Positions 1 through 9,415 of a stretch of DNA of 28,756 bases are shown piece by piece. The stretch's first letter is position 1. Each line of letters opens with the position of its first letter. The position numbers and the translations under genes were made by a program. The notes under the pieces are model-generated. The model was not told the origin of the DNA, made no database searches, and saw only the letters and a list, made by a program, of their open reading frames with translations. Origin of the DNA: Leucocoprinus leucothites (taxonomy: Eukaryota > Basidiomycota > Agaricomycetes > Agaricales > Agaricaceae); assembly GCA_013368445.1 (NCBI GenBank), contig JAACJO010000078.1, forward strand, positions 1 to 28,756. Reading direction: 5' to 3'.

Positions 1-79
1 TTGAACTGGCCCAATTTTCTGCTCAGTCTGACAGTCAACCACCTCTACCACCTAAACCAACATTTCATCATACAGCGGC

Positions 80-1310
80 ACTCGTCATATGCCCTCTCAT
101 TATGATCGGAACTCCAAAATTTGATGGATCCAGATCTCTCGAAGATTCTTCGAGGAAGTAGATATGCTTGGAAGGGAATGTGGACTCAACCAATGAGAGT
201 TAATCATCCACACACTTCGTTATCTTGATAGCCGGGACTATAATGCTTGGACCAGCCATCTATCTGCTGCTGGTGCTGATTGGATTCGCTTCAAGGAGGA
301 CATATTAGCAATGTACCCAGGAGCAGAGGATGATGCAAGATATAATGTTACTGACCTCGAAGTCTTCATTGAAAGATATGCAGCCAAACACATGCGAGAT
401 CGGTTCCAGTTTGGGGAGTATTATCACAAGTTCTTGAACAATCTGCTTAGTTGTTGAACCAAAATCTAATTTCGCAAAGAGAATGAAATAAACTCTTCCT
501 CAGTGGATTCCACATCGATTTCAGGCAGCAATTATGCACCCAGCTTCGTATCCAGGATCCGAGGCATGCTCTTGATGAACCTTGGGATATTGATGATGTT
601 GAGGGTGCTGCACGATTTTTACTCGATGGAACTGGCTCAGGAAACGTGCTTACATTGTCTACACCTCTCCATCACCTCCTCCAACCTATCCTGTCACTCC
701 TGCCCCTCATTTCACTCCATCACCTGTGAAACATTTGATATGTCTTCTATCGAGCAGATCCTGACTTCTGAAGCATTTTTGAGTCGATTGGCCGGGAAAC
801 TCAATGTTCCTGCTCATAGCAATCCTCAGTCATCGTATTAGCCTCCTTTCCAACAAAACTCACCGCAGCAACAACAAGCCTGGCCTTGTGGCTTCTGTAT
901 AGCACAGAAACATGTTTAAACATTGCCAAGCCTTGATGACTATCTTCGTCGTGGTTTATGCATCCGGGACAGTCCAATCGTATCTGTATGCCTGATGGTA
1001 CATCAGTGTCGCCTCAGGTCGCTCCTGGTCGAAATATGAAGGAAGAATCGAAATTGGCATAAATCGCGCTCACTGCAAGTGTCCAGCTCAGGCCAACATC
1101 CTGGAGGTTTACCCATCGAGATCGATCGCTTCTAGCCCCTCCTATACTCCTGTTTCCTCAATGCATATTCCACTCTCAATCTAGGATGAGAAGAGCTTGC
1201 TAGGCTCGAAGCGATCGCTCTAGCCTATGAACGTCAGGATGAGATTAGGAGGCGTTCTGGTAATGCAGGAAAGGCCAAGAAGCACCACTAAGCCAAAATC
1301 GATGCCCTGT
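80..1310 (+). pseudogene. Gag (capsid and zinc-knuckle) remnant of the gypsy element
   Basis: Translation across frame changes gives a capsid-like stretch: TPKFDGSRSLED near 112, a helical block with YPGAEDDARYNVTDLE near 315-360, and a later FLLDGTG segment near 625. This matches the gag of fungal Ty3 elements. Near 885-930 a CGFC ... H ... C pattern looks like a CCHC zinc knuckle, followed by YLRRGLC. A charged segment with DEIRRRSGNAGKAKK lies near 1240. An in-frame TGA occurs just after GLNQ (near 190), there is a frame change at about 150, and more stops follow, so no continuous gag is coded. Structural proteins of this type package element RNA. Family assignment is by motif only. Confidence 0.7.
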
Positions 1311-1439
1311 TCTAATCCATCTCAGATGCTCCAGCTACTTCCTACTTCCCACTTCCAACGCTCACACTTCGAATTCGCGCCTCCAAAGCCTTCTACACCG
1401 ACCCGCATACCAGGGACAGCAATATCGATTTGCTGGCGC

Positions 1440-2110
1440 CAATTGAGGACCCTAAGACCGTTAGGGATGTCAACGAAGCCTGGATGGTCCAGTCACCTTA
1501 ACTCAAAGGGAACTCTATGCAATCGCTCAGAGGTCAGAAGAATCAAAGAGCAGATTACTACTCAGGGTGCCTGTAGGACCTCCAGCAGGTGCTACCCTGC
1601 TTGAAAACGCTGGAAAAGACGCCGATCTTGCAGTATCTTCTGTTATCCAACACATCTCTCTTCTCCTCCCTATTCCATCATTGTGGCCAATCCTGTCGAA
1701 GAACTTCGCACAATCCCTCTTGAAATCGATGGAAAGGTGACGGTTGATGCTATCCTTGACGAAGGATCACAAGTTATTGGGATCCGACGCGATGTCTGGG
1801 AGAAATTGGCTTACCTCTCCATAGGGACCAGAGTATTATGATGGAATCTGCTAATGCGACCAAGGAATTGACTCTGGGGCTTCTTCAAGACTTTCTGTTC
1901 GTATTGGGAGCAGTATCTTCTATCTCCAGGTCCAAGTTTTCAAGCATGCACCTTATGAAATGCTCCTTAGTCGTCCCTTCCTCACACTCACCCAAGCCAA
2001 AACTCACATTACTCAATAGTGACTCTCATATCACCTCTCGACCCTAATAAAAGAGACCATCACTATTCCCACTTCGGTTCGAGTCCGGGTACCTGTCAGT
2101 CAAATCCGGG
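1440..2110 (+). pseudogene. Retropepsin-like protease region of the gypsy element
   Basis: A segment with EDPKTVRDVNEAWM near 1446-1490 leads into a retropepsin-like domain. The reading IPLEIDGKVTVDAILDEGSQ near 1710-1775 carries the aspartic-protease core in the form D-E-G-S, where the usual triad is D-T/S-G. The Thr-to-Glu change is unusual and may itself be damage. The next residues, VIGIRRDVWEKL, fit the family. The frame is lost at about 1810. Such proteases cleave the Gag-Pol polyprotein; this copy is not expected to be functional. Confidence 0.65.
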
Positions 2111-2289
2111 TTTTTGAACATCAATGATTCGGTTAAAGAAGACTGAGGAGATATCACATCACAAACTGGTTCCACCATCCAATCACATCACATTCAATCA
2201 CCTTCCATATCCGTCACTCATATATTCTATCTATGATCTCTCCCTTGCCTACACCACCACAGCCTTTGCTCCATCCACAAGCCCAGTCA

Positions 2290-3420
2290 ATATACAAAAT
2301 TTGCCTATCCAAATCAACCAGAATGAGTCCAAACTCGAAATTTCCCAGTCTTGCATACAAGAAAGTTGCCAACAGAATTAAACCAGTTTCTACTACACTT
2401 CAGAGAATTACCGGATCATTCGCCGAATACCCACCAATCCACTTGAGTCTATACCATACTTCTACACATTCTCCCAAATTCACTTCTGGCACTCGCTACA
2501 CTCTTAAACACATGCAATAATGAATATCCTGACAGCTTCTTATGGCCGAAGAGGAGAAATTAGTCCACCACCTTATCGAATGCAGGAACTTGGCTTCGCT
2601 TGGAGTGAAGACGAGAAAGGAAAGTTCTCAGTGACTATTTCGATCCATCATCATTCCCACTATTAAACACATTCCCTGGTTGCTTCGCAATATCCCTATT
2701 CCCCCCAGCATCTTTCACAAGGTTGTTGACATCATCAAGGCCAAGATTGCCTGGTGTCTATGAACCTTCCAGCTCTTCCTATCACTCCCAGTGGTTCTGC
2801 GTCATGAAGAAGGATGGGAAATTACTCCAACTCGTGCATGATTTACAGCCATTAAATGCTATCACCATCAAAGATGCTGGAGTACCACTATTCTTGAAAC
2901 TTATGCTAAGTCCTTTGGCAGTCGTGGCTGTTATGGCATCTTTGACTATTTTTTTGGCTTCAATCAGTGCACTCTCACTCCTGAATCTCGTGATCTCACT
3001 ACATTCCAAACCCCTCTCGCACCCTTTGTCTCACATCCATTCCTATGGGTTACACCAACTCTATGCAGATCCAGCATGGAGATCTCACTTTCTACTTCAA
3101 GACGAAATTCCTGACATCGCTGTACCTTTCATTGATGATGTTCCAGTCAAGGGACCAAAAACTCGATATGAAACTTGCAACAGCTTTGAGACCATTCCTG
3201 AAAATCCGAAAATTCGTCGTTTTGTCTGGGAGCATCTCCAGAATGTCAACCACATTATTCAATGCATCAAGCATGCTGGCGGCACATTTTCTGCATCCAA
3301 ATCTCGCCTCTGTACACCTTCTGCAGTCATTGTGGGTCACCTTTGTACCTATGAAGGTCGTCTTCCAGATACTTCTAGAGTGCAAAAATTGTCGATTGGC
3401 CTCCCTGTTCCGATCTCACC
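2290..3420 (+). pseudogene. Reverse transcriptase remnant of the gypsy element
   Basis: The RT is spread over at least two frames. Recognisable parts are the N-terminal linker (IKPVSTTL near 2378), the fingers block (QWFCVMKKDGKLLQLVHD near 2790-2845, then LQPLNAITIKDAG), and the palm with FIDDVPVKGP near 3128-3160, the catalytic Y/F-x-D-D box. After it come IRRFVWEHL and HAGGTF, as in related fungal gypsy RTs. Between about 2890 and 3110 the frame wanders, which destroys the block between fingers and catalytic box. RT would copy element RNA into cDNA; this copy cannot make a complete enzyme. Confidence 0.8.
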
Positions 3421-3960
3421 GAAGTGCGAGGCTTCCTTGGCACTCTTGGTACTATTCGCATTTTTATTCCGAATTTTTCGGCAATTTCTCGACCACTGGT
3501 TAGGCTCACAAAGAAGGGAGTGGAGTTTCGCTTTGGAGAAGAAGAACAGGTTGCTATGGATGAGTTGAAGGAGCTAGCTCGAAATTCGGCATCTATTCGA
3601 TCATTGGACTATTCCAGCACTAATGAGGTCATTTTAGGTGTTGATACCTCGAAAATCGCTGTTGGATACATCCTTGCACAACTAGGAGACAACTCCAAGC
3701 GCTATCCTTCAAGGTTTGGATCGATTACACTCAATGAACGCGAATCCAGGTATTCCCAAGCAAGTTGGAGTTATTTGGGCTGTTTAGAGCGTTGAAGGAT
3801 GTCAGGATTTGGATTATTGGAGTGCTGAATTTAGTGGTTGAAGTGGATGCGAAGTATATCAAGGGTATGATCAATAATCCTGATATCCAGCCCTCCTTCG
3901 ATAAATCGTTGGATTTCGGCGATTTTACTCTTCGATTTTCGTCTTAGGCATGTCCCAGGG
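3421..3960 (+). pseudogene. RNase H domain remnant of the gypsy element
   Basis: EVRGFLGTLGTIRIFIPNF (from about 3420) is the RT connection region. It is followed by RNase H with LGVDTSKIAVGYILAQLG near 3640-3690, which holds the first catalytic Asp, and by SITLNERESRYS with the catalytic Glu near 3725-3750. The frame then shifts (about 3765) into ELFGLFRALKDVRIWIIG and NLVVEVDAKYIKGM, which holds the next Asp near 3845-3870. The domain ends without an open path into integrase. The role in the family is removal of RNA from RNA:DNA hybrids during reverse transcription. Confidence 0.8.
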
Positions 3961-4439
3961 AAGGAGCACGGTCCAGATGGTTTATCTCGACGTCCACGAG
4001 CCCCAGAAGACCCCGAAATCAATGACGATTATGAGGAATGGATCGACTCTGCCAATTCCTTCAGCTTTTCATCAATTTCTCATAATTCTCCGCACCTCTT
4101 TCTTCCTCAGACATTTCTGGTGGCCCTGGGCCTCGAATACATTCGCTATCGAAATTCTGAACGAAATGGCTCACTCCAATTATGATTATATTCCCTAGGA
4201 CACCTTACACCTTCCTCCACCACTTCCTTCACCCCAAGTCAAATCCTTTCAAGCGTCACTTCCCATTCATCCCCATCGTCTCATCCCACTATTCCTCGTT
4301 CTGAGAAAGCAGAACTTCAGATCTTGAGCTCAAACGAGTTGAAGCATTCCTAATCAATCCTAAACAACCTGACATGTCTGATGACGACTACAAACGTTTA
4401 TTCTATTTTCGTCGGATTTTTTGTGTGAGATGGCAGGCT

Positions 4440-5805
4440 TTGGAAGAAGGATCAGAAGATGAAACACAAGTTGGTAGTGCCCAAAGAACGTCGCTACGAG
4501 CTCATTCACCAGGCTCATGATGAGATGGGTCACAAGGGTATATTCACAGTTCGACTTCGACTTTTGGAGCGATTTTGGTGGCCACAACTCGAGCAGATGT
4601 TGCTGGTTTTATCGACATGCCACGAGTGTCAAACGATTATTCCATAATTTTCACATTCCCCCAACTGATTCCCTTCACACTCTTCCGGAAGGTCTATATC
4701 GACACCATGTTCATGCCAAAATCAAATGGATACCGCTACATCTCCATGCCCGCTGTTCACTCTCCTCTTACCCAGAATGGCGCATGCTTCGCTTGGAGAA
4801 TGCTCGCACACTTGGAGCTTTTATCTTCGAAGATATCCTTTGCAGATGGGGTGCTGTAGAAGAAATTGTGACGGATAATGGACCAGCCTTTGTCCAAGCA
4901 ACTGAATTCCTCTCCCAGTGTTACAAGATCAATCATATTCGCATTTCACCTTACAATTCACGGGCAAACGGTCCAGTCGAACGAGACACCTGGATGTTAG
5001 GGAATCATTGGTAAAGGCTGCAGGAGGTGAAGAAAATCGTTGGGGAATGGTGGCACCTTCAGTCTTTTGGGCAGAGCGAATTTCTATTCAAAAATCGACA
5101 GGATATTCACCCTACTACATCGCACATGGTGTGGAGCCACTTTTACCATTCGATCTTGCTGAAGCGACGTATCTAGCTCCTCCTCTCACTAAACCACTTT
5201 CCACTACCGACCTCATCGCTACCCGAGCTATCCAGCTTCAGAAACGACCTCAGGACCTTGCTAGGGTCAAGGAACTTGTCCTCAAGGCTCGATACGACTC
5301 TATCCGCCATTTCAATGAGAAGTATTCGAATAAAATCCGAGATTTTGACTTCTCACCAGGTTCTCTTGTATTAGTCCGAAATTCGCGATATGACCACGAT
5401 GTGGGCAGCAAAACCAAGCCCAGATATTTCGGACCACTTATAGTACTCAAGAGAACAACTGGAGGATCGTATATCCTTGCAGAGCTCGACGGATCGATTT
5501 CCAAGCTTCGTTTTGCGGCATTTCGACTTGTTCCCTATTATCCAAGGGATATCCGAGCCATTCCTGTCACCAAACTCACCGACGCGACGCCTGAAGCACT
5601 CGAAGACATGACATACGATCCAGAATCATCCCATTCTTCCCAGACAACCCCACCTCTCACCGTCAATGTCGCATTTTCTCCACCAAGCACCACCACTCTC
5701 CTGCACTTCTTGACACCTTCCAGACACCACCAACTCGAAATTTCACCACAACTTTGTCAGTACACTGCCCGGGAGGTCAGTACGAAGTGTACCCAGCAGA
5801 TGTAG
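4440..5805 (+). pseudogene. Integrase of the gypsy element; core broken, C-terminal half still open
   Basis: The HHCC zinc-binding region is visible at 4459-4647: LIHQAHDEMGHKG, then RFWWPQL and CHECQ. The D,D-35-E core follows in shifting frames, with IDTMFMPKSNGYRY near 4697, the second Asp in EIVTDNGPAF near 4863-4893, and the Glu in GPVERD near 4970-4985. From 4918 an open frame of 295 codons runs to 5805. It contains the rest of the domain and a GPY/F-like module (FSPGSLVLVRNSRY, then KTKPRYFGPLIVLKRTTGGS near 5410-5470). A Ser/Thr/Pro-rich tail follows. I see no chromodomain. The frame changes between 4640 and 5010 should inactivate it. Confidence 0.8.
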
Positions 5806-6581
5806 AGATTGTGAGTTCGGTTGCTCATGAAAATGGCAACCTCTCGCAAATCTCTAGTGATCTTAACCACTCGGATCACTGTTGATTTCGGAGCGCCCAC
5901 GAGCCGCCCACTCCTTTTCTGGTTTCGGTATCTATCCACCTCCATTCCTCCTCTTTTTCAACTTTCCTCTTCCGAATTTTATGTTCAAATTTTCATTCTT
6001 GCGTCGTCATGTTGTCATAATAATGTACCTGTAATCTGTATTGAATTATGTACTTGTAATTGCTTTGTATAATATTGTACTGACATCTCTCCATCTCAAC
6101 CTATGCCCATTTTTCCTCTTCCCTCTAACTAGTCCACTGCCTCGATAATGTACTTGTATTGCGTATTTATTTAGCCCCTGTTTCGTGTACATTTCGAGCC
6201 GCTTTATTGTTCTTTTCTTTTACTTTCAATTTTCCTTTTTAATCTTCTTTTCATCTTTCTACTTCGAAATATTCGCTCAAAATTATTATTTCTTGTTGTA
6301 TTTAAACCCTGTACAAGCTGCAGTTGCAGATCATCGAATTTACTGCCTATCTCACTCGTCTCTAATCGTCTGAACTCATCTCAAATTTATCTGAATCAAA
6401 ACCTGATTTATTCCTGTATCTACTACATCTCGAAGTTTTCCTCTTTTCCTAAACTCATCTCCACTCGTTCTCTCGTCGTTCCGCCTCCTAGGACGTCGTC
6501 TTCGGTCCAGAAGCCCAACGGCTGTTGGAATCGGCCGTGCTCGCAGTTTTATTTTGTTGTAAAAGGGTTTATTACTCTTCA
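5806..6581 (+). repeat. 3' non-coding region of the gypsy element, probable 3' LTR
   Basis: There are no genes here. From about 6014 the sequence is AT- and pyrimidine-rich, with several short TAATGTAC/TGTAC repeats, a TATA-like TATTTAAACCC at about 6299, and a CT-rich stretch after it, which is the usual look of an LTR. The start could be the TGTCATAATAATG at about 6015 and the end the CA at 6580-6581. Without the 5' LTR in the window neither border can be proved. Confidence 0.45.
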
Positions 6582-7130
6582 CCAGCTCAATACTCCGTCA
6601 AAAGCTGCTACCTCGACAACCAGCCTCAGTACTCGACCAAAGAACCTTCGTGTACATGTCGCATAAAGGGAAAGACGACGACGTCTTGTATCAGACATTC
6701 CAGAGAAACCCTTGACGACGCAGACAGGATAAGTTGAGCTCTGATAGTGACACAACTGTTTGAGAAAAATATCGGTACAGACTGTTCGGCATCTCCAACA
6801 GGTTTTGGAATCTAGATCGTGAGGTTCTCGCTGGTTCACAATAGTCTGACGGATGATTGTGAGCGCGATTTCTTCCCATTCGCCAGCGATAGATATATCT
6901 GATGTGTTCCTGGCCACACTAGGCATCTAGCAACACAACCAAGACCATTGTTCTTCCACCCTCCCGGCCTTGGACGGAGAGACGGACCATGACCGGGCCT
7001 GAGATTGGGAGCGTCAAGTACCTACACGCTCAATTAATTATTCGCCGCCGCTGTTCAACCATCCCTTGTTATATCTAGACCACTCGGCTCGCGTCGCGAG
7101 TGAAAACCTCAGCCGAGAGGCCGTTGTAAT
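6582..7130. repeat. Dispersed direct repeat R1 (partner R2 at 16545-17094)
   Basis: This stretch matches 16545-17094 along its whole length with substitutions and small indels. Shared anchors include CTCAATACTCCGTCAAAAG, CAATTAATTATTCG and GGCTCGCGTCGCGAGTG. No open frame is convincing in either copy, and frames open in one are broken in the other. It contains a perfect short palindrome, CTCGCG-T-CGCGAG, near 7088-7100. It ends where the MFS pseudogene begins, whereas R2 ends where the NRPS-like pseudogene begins, so in both places it truncates a gene. Nature unknown; possibly a non-autonomous mobile element. Confidence 0.75.
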
Positions 7131-8099
7131 CATTCGAATTGAAATAGATGAACCTACAATGGTAGAGATGAGGTAAGAAACGATTTCGAAAAAAGTGAGG
7201 GGGAGACTAACAAGGATAGCGATCATGAAGGGCGAAAGAGACATAACAATACCACCACCTCGGAGAAGGGACCTCCGACCTGGATAGAGACTTGAGTACA
7301 AGAAAATTGAAGATCAAGGAAATCACGTACCAACCCTGTCTCTGTACAAAATGGCAGGGAAGACGGCGAGGAAACTGGACAATTCCAATACCCCCTGAGA
7401 CCAATAGCGATACTGTCCCTAGATAAACCGATACTCCGTACAAGAGTTGGGCCGTAGTAAAGCAATGCGTTGATACCGCTTCATTCTGTGGTTGGTGTAA
7501 GAAACCGAGAGCGACTGAGGACAAAACGAGGCTAAACTCACGCTGGAAAACCATAACCATGATACCAATTAGCGAAAGCGCGGACGAAACAGCTTTTCCC
7601 AACTCCTCAGTTCACTAACAAGGCCTGACTGAGGGCTAGCCCCTTCGTCCGTTACACCCTTCTGTAACGGCGTTACCGGCCAGCGGTGTATGAAATCTGA
7701 CATGACCAAAACATTTGCAATCTAGATCTCATTTTTTGCGCAAGTTAGAATATCACTCGTATATTAGTTGTGCAGACTTACCACTCCCTGGTCATAACCA
7801 AACTCTAGGCCGCCGATGGATGCGAAGAAAGCGCATAGCAGAGCATGATAGTTGTGCTTCAGCCCGAGCAGGCCACCGGGTCCATAGGAATAATTGTAGG
7901 AACCATCCGAGCGGATAGAAACAGTTCCTCCGCGCGAGATGTACGCTTTGCTGTTCGGTCCTGCCGGCGATAGTAGAGGTGATCTTGTCTCCCGTTCTGC
8001 TGCTTCCGAGTCTGGAATGGCTCTGTATTCCGGACGTTGGGTGCTCTGGGTTTTGATAGGTCAGAGATAGCTTCGTACTGATTCTGACACACATACCAT
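7131..8099 (-). pseudogene. MFS sugar-porter-type transporter, internally deleted pseudogene
   Basis: Read on the minus strand, a start ATG at 8099-8097 is followed at once by a 51-bp intron (8096-8046). Exon 2 (8045-7782) codes a hydrophilic leader and the first membrane segment, with LKHNYHALLCAFFASIGGLE and FGYDQGV. After an intron, exon 3 from 7721 gives IANVLVMSDFIHRWPVTPLQ. The coding then jumps to the middle of the family: GIMVMVFQQ, an in-frame TGA where an aromatic or aliphatic residue belongs, SGINALLYYGPTLVRSIGLS, a frameshift, LLVSGGIGIVQF, another frameshift, then RSLLRGGGIVMS. It stops at repeat R1. Several membrane helices and the whole C-terminal third are missing. Intact relatives are 12-helix plasma-membrane transporters of sugars or related solutes. 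Confidence 0.82.
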
Positions 8100-8211
8100 T
8101 TCATGGAAACCAGATCCTCGGTATTCGAGATGATGATACCAGTTGTGTTGGTCTGAAGTCGGCTCGGAGTGTCCTTGCACCTGAGCTCGGAATACTGGAA
8201 GCGGCACTTGG

Positions 8212-8232
8212 CACGTGTGACATAAGCACGTG
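8212..8232. promoter_or_regulatory. Paired CACGTG E-boxes upstream of the MFS pseudogene
   Basis: Two perfect CACGTG palindromes at 8212-8217 and 8227-8232 lie 113-135 bp upstream of the MFS start. CACGTG is the classic bHLH binding site (Pho4 or SREBP type in fungi). The flanking GTGACATAAGCACGTGAGA is also present at 25593-25613. Binding is inferred. Confidence 0.4.
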
Positions 8233-8339
8233 AGATTATTATGTAACACGAGAGAAAACTGCAAGAGTAAATCTATTGAACTGTTGAAGTTTGAGGATGC
8301 GAGTGCGAAGCGCTTTGTCGGATGACTCGTGAACTGACT

Positions 8340-8640
8340 GTGGTGGATCAGACCCATCATACCCATGTTCCGATTTACGACTAATCAACATTCTCACCCC
8401 ACTACTTTCACATCAGTTCAAATAGCCACAGACCCGTGCCATTACACTTGCATCAACATAACGAAGGGCTTCATCTTTAGATATGATACAGAATCCCATC
8501 GGCACACGGCGATGCCCAACGAATACGTCTGCTGACCCAAGTATCAATGCATCACCGCCGACTGGATGCAATACCCTGACTCGCTTGATGTTATCCATCT
8601 TGAACATTCGCGCTTGAACCAAGGAGCATCAACTTAACGC
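8340..8640 (-). other. Unidentified three-copy block downstream of DUF6534-A, possible gene end
   Basis: This block recurs at about 19480-19690 and 25980-26230, each time downstream of a DUF6534 gene. On the minus strand, 8622-8413 is open and reads RMFKM, LHPVGGDA, then GFCIISKDEAL before a stop. The other copies give related LHPVGSDA and FHIMSKDRALLEPI, but they need frame changes. This could be the last exon of a small protein gene or simply conserved 3'-flanking DNA. I do not recognise the family. The 5' part of any such gene is not clear in any copy. Confidence 0.35.
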
Positions 8641-9415
8641 TGGGAGCCGTTTCTACTATCAACCATCTTCAACTCGAATGTGGCATTGATGAACGGCTGC
8701 CTAAAGTACGAGATTAGTGGAGGGTGTCAAGAGTAGCAATCTCGTTATCTTTATCTGATTTTATGTCTACCCACGGAGCAGTTGCCACCATCGAGAGGAG
8801 GACTCAGAAAAGCTTGAGATTTCAAGGAGCATCAGACTTTGCGGCTTACATTTACTGTAAATTGAAACTCTCCGCATACTTAACTGCTATTGTGGGCTAG
8901 AGGTGGGCACATCGCCTGCTACTCTGCGTGGTTCACTACTCAACCGTAATAACTCTTTCTTCCGCTATGGGCTTCGGTGCGAACTTCCTAGTCATCTGCA
9001 CTATATTTATAGAATTGTAAACTTGTGACATACTCGAGTATAGAACATCAAACGAGTCCATCTCTCGAATCAAGAAGGTATAAAATCGCTGTAAAAGAGA
9101 GATGGTTATCACTAAACCAGTGGTATCGGACAGCCGCCAACGTTGATCCTTGTGTAGTGGGAGTACAACGTAGCTTACATATGGTGGGGCCCGAGGTCAT
9201 GCATGCAACAATAATACAGTAATTCGTCAGGGAGATAGCAGAAGTGAGGGAAGGTGACACTACCAAAACTACAAGAAAGCCATTCATAAAAGACTAAGCG
9301 ATAAATATCAGCCTATACATCCCTTGCATCAGCAGCAGTGGTTGTTGGGGCGATTCCCCGTTTCTCTGCTTAGGCAAGATCCATATTCCTGGGCTTCCCA
9401 GCTCGATCAGACGCG
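8641..9415. other. Non-coding 3' flank of DUF6534-A, conserved in units B and C
   Basis: No gene is supported. The sequence aligns by eye with 19690-20367 and 26240-26910, with anchors such as GAGGTGGGCACAT and TATTTATAGAATT. The part next to the DUF6534 stop is probably 3' UTR. The position equivalent to the stop codon used by copies B and C is 9370-9372. Confidence 0.6.

Larger units (their letters stand above)
1..6581 (+). mobile_element. Degenerate Ty3/gypsy LTR retrotransposon, 5' end outside the window
   Basis: Recognisable gag, aspartic protease, reverse transcriptase, RNase H and integrase blocks lie in the order gag-PR-RT-RH-IN on the + strand, which is the Ty3/gypsy (Metaviridae) order. 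Nearly every block is broken by stops or frame changes, so the copy is inactive except that the last part of integrase is still open. The 5' LTR and the start of gag are not in the window. The right edge at about 6581 is inferred: similarity between repeats R1 and R2 begins at 6582, and the bases just before it end in CA, as an LTR would. No LTR pair or target-site duplication can be confirmed here. Confidence 0.85.

Noticed and set aside
6579..6926. Minus-strand frame of 115 codons inside R1
   Set aside because: The R2 copy of the same DNA is frameshifted relative to it, so the frame is not conserved.
7207..7602. A single minus-strand open frame of 131 codons with hydrophobic stretches that could be called a membrane protein
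   Set aside because: It strings together parts of MFS exons in wrong frames plus introns; the sugar-porter motifs are read only by splicing and changing frame.
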